From Gemmatimonadota bacterium (GTDB taxonomy: Bacteria; Gemmatimonadota; Gemmatimonadetes; Gemmatimonadales; GWC2-71-9), in the NCBI GenBank assembly GCA_003220855.1, contig QHTP01000284.1, forward strand, positions 1 through 7,332: a stretch of DNA of 7,332 bases. Direction: 5' to 3'. The notes beneath the pieces were generated by a model. It saw only the letters and a list, made by a program, of their open reading frames with translations, was not told where the DNA came from and searched no databases. Of the stretch, positions 6,623-7,332 are shown one piece after another. The position numbers and the translations under genes were made by a program. Every line of letters starts with the position of its first letter. Position 1 is the first letter of the stretch.

Positions 6623-6639
6623 CGCGGCTTGAGCCGCGG
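6622..6639. terminator. Perfect GC hairpin after the MFS remnant, possible weak terminator
   Basis: CCGCGGC (6622-6628) and GCCGCGG (6633-6639) form a 7-bp perfect stem with a TTGA loop, starting 3 nt after the stop codon. No T-run follows, so it is not a textbook intrinsic terminator. It could still stop transcription, protect the 3' end, or be a dispersed palindrome. Confidence 0.35.
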
Positions 6640-6718
6640 ACACGTGATTCATCGAGGACGACATTCCCGCGAGGACCTTCTCGCTTGGCCACTCGTGTCA
6701 CGGAACGCCGCGTCGCAC

Positions 6719-6733
6719 GTGCGCGGGTAAACC
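6719..6733 (+). repeat. 15-nt direct repeat, copy 2
   Basis: This is an exact copy of GTGCGCGGGTAAACC at 6608-6622. Similarity extends weakly upstream: TCGC-TGGCC segments occur at the same distance before both copies (6570-6579 and 6681-6690). GCGGGT here (6723-6728) can pair with ACCCGC (6745-6750). Confidence 0.7.
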
Positions 6734-6766
6734 AAGACAAGAAAACCCGCAAATCTAAGACGAGTG

Positions 6767-6774
6767 TACATTAT
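6767..6774 (+). promoter_or_regulatory. Candidate -10 region of the lipoprotein gene
   Basis: TACATTAT lies in the AT-rich strip and contains two overlapping -10-like hexamers (TACATT and CATTAT, each 4 of 6 to consensus). It ends 7 nt before the ATG at 6782. No convincing -35 was found, and no Shine-Dalgarno sequence precedes the ATG, so a leaderless transcript is possible. Confidence 0.3.
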
Positions 6775-6781
6775 CGGTACG

Positions 6782-7210
6782 ATGCGCACTCGACCGCCGC
6801 TCAGGGCTCTTGGCGTGGTGCTACTGGCCGCCTGCGGCGGGTCGCCCCCGACCGGCGGCGGCAGCCCCGCGGACCCGCAGGACGTGGCGTCGGTGCGGTT
6901 GTTCAACTCGGGGCTCGGTGAGCTGACATTTCACATACCGCTCTTTCCGGGCGACACCCTTCCGGTGGAAGTCCGCATGTACGCCGCGAACGGCAGCCAG
7001 ATCATGAGCGTCACGGGCGGAGAGGAGCTCGCCTTCACCTTCTCACCACCCACGCTGGCCTCGTCTACGCCCGTCAACGGCGAATCGCTGGTCCGAGACA
7101 TCACGACGTCCGCCCCGTCGGGAACCCCCGGCACGCTCGAGGTCGCCCTGCATTTTCCCGCCGACCAGTCCACGAAGACATTTGGGCCGTTCGACGTCCT
7201 GGTGCACTGA
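6782..7210 (+). CDS. Small predicted lipoprotein of unknown function
   Basis: This 142-residue protein has a lipoprotein signal peptide: a basic N-terminus (R2, R4, R8), hydrophobic core 'ALGVVLLAAC' and lipobox LAAC, with C18 the predicted lipidated residue. A flexible Gly/Ser/Pro linker (19-30) leads to a domain of about 110 residues rich in alternating hydrophobic and polar residues ('LTFHIPLFPGD', 'VEVRMYAANG', 'LEVALHFPAD', 'TFGPFDVLVH'), which looks like an all-beta, immunoglobulin-like sandwich. There are no other cysteines and no catalytic motif. I do not recognise a named family. The in-frame GTG at 6764 would add six residues before the signal peptide, but ATG 6782 gives the more normal signal sequence. 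The next gene probably starts inside its 3' end, suggesting the two are expressed together. The product should be anchored in the outer or inner membrane facing the periplasm. Confidence 0.75.
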   Translation: MRTRPPLRALGVVLLAACGGSPPTGGGSPADPQDVASVRLFNSGLGELTFHIPLFPGDTLPVEVRMYAANGSQIMSVTGGEELAFTFSPPTLASSTPVNGESLVRDITTSAPSGTPGTLEVALHFPADQSTKTFGPFDVLVH

Positions 7211-7332
7211 CGCTCGGGCGGCCGCGATCGTCGCGGCCGTTCTGTCGAGCGTAGCGCCGGCGCCAGCACGCGCACAGCACGAGCACGAGGACTCCCCCTT
7301 GGGCGTGCCGCCCGCGCGCACGGGGTCGGGGA
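7182..7332 (+). CDS. Start of a secreted protein of unknown function, cut by the window edge
   Basis: From TTG 7182 the frame is open to the window end (50 residues). It encodes a plausible Sec signal peptide: hydrophobic 'AAAIVAAVLSSVA', then 'PAPARA' with an AxA cleavage site before 'QHEHEDSPLGVPPARTGSG'. The mature start 'HEHEDSPLG.P..R.GSG' resembles exported proteins in environmental bacteria that begin with a His/acidic stretch and a 'PLGxPxxRxGSG' block; I know this only as an uncharacterised pattern. The start is uncertain: TTG is the only usual start codon found in frame just upstream of the hydrophobic core, it overlaps the lipoprotein gene by 29 nt and it has no good ribosome binding site, so coupling to the lipoprotein is likely. 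A 9-bp perfect hairpin (7219-7239) falls inside the signal-peptide codons. Confidence 0.5.
   Translation, partial: MGRSTSWCTDARAAAIVAAVLSSVAPAPARAQHEHEDSPLGVPPARTGSG
7219..7239. repeat. Perfect 9-bp hairpin just after the lipoprotein stop
   Basis: CGGCCGCGA (7219-7227) and TCGCGGCCG (7231-7239) are perfect inverted repeats around a TCG loop, 8 nt after the lipoprotein TGA. TTCTGTCG follows, not a real T-run. It may be an attenuating hairpin or terminator, or simply coding sequence of the downstream signal peptide; the frame across it is open and signal-peptide-like. Confidence 0.5.

Larger units (their letters stand above)
6620..6781. other. Intergenic region between the MFS remnant and the lipoprotein gene
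   Basis: This 162-nt stretch holds a perfect short hairpin (6622-6639), the second copy of a 15-nt direct repeat (6719-6733), and a shift to AT-rich sequence from about 6730 to the lipoprotein start, which stands out from the GC-rich surroundings and suggests a promoter. In the frame of the MFS C-terminus it has no stop until 6728-6730, so readthrough of the TAA at 6617 would add 36 residues; I see no sign this is used. No RNA gene was recognised. Confidence 0.6.

Noticed and set aside
6608..6733. Target-site duplication of an insertion sequence
   Set aside because: Only about 96 nt lie between the repeats, with no transposase or terminal inverted repeats.
7219..7239. Classical intrinsic terminator for the lipoprotein gene
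   Set aside because: The stem is perfect, but only TTCTGTCG follows, and an open signal-peptide-coding frame passes through the hairpin.

Overview
The window is GC-rich, tightly packed bacterial chromosome DNA with no phage, transposase, CRISPR, rRNA or tRNA signal. The gene types (EmrB-like drug pump, PrxQ peroxiredoxin, an M20 hydrolase, a LeuA-like acyltransferase beginning with an 'LIYDWN' block, a signal-peptide-less DUF885 protein, an MJ1317-like MFS carrier and short exported proteins) suggest a soil or environmental bacterium of the Gemmatimonadota or Acidobacteriota kind. That placement is inferred from protein style alone.

Layout: (1) Bases 1-1521 carry two plus-strand genes 22 nt apart: the C-terminal two thirds of a DHA2-family (EmrB/QacA-like) efflux pump, then a PrxQ/BCP peroxiredoxin that lacks the resolving cysteine. 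(2) Bases 1518-2580, minus strand, hold an M20-family metallohydrolase whose stop overlaps the peroxiredoxin stop. It is broken by an internal out-of-frame deletion that removes the catalytic and metal-binding acidic residues. (3) A 54-nt divergent intergenic region leads into a plus-strand cluster with overlapping gene ends (2635-6619): a LeuA/HMG-CoA-lyase superfamily enzyme, a DUF885 zinc-hydrolase-like protein and a second MFS transporter. The transporter is also broken by an out-of-frame deletion, and its central loop contains a long G-rich palindrome with four G-runs. (4) Bases 6620-6781 are intergenic, with a perfect hairpin and a 15-nt direct repeat, and turn AT-rich just before the next gene. 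(5) Bases 6782-7210 encode a small unrecognised lipoprotein. It is overlapped by the likely start of a secreted protein that runs off the right edge.

The cluster in (3) reads as acyl-CoA/2-oxoacid condensation, peptide or ester hydrolysis and transport, but the sequence does not show a shared pathway. No new defence or mobile system was found. The most notable points are the palindrome embedded in a coding sequence and two separate genes carrying out-of-frame internal deletions within about 4 kb. These deletions are either real gene decay or assembly errors, and the sequence alone cannot say which.
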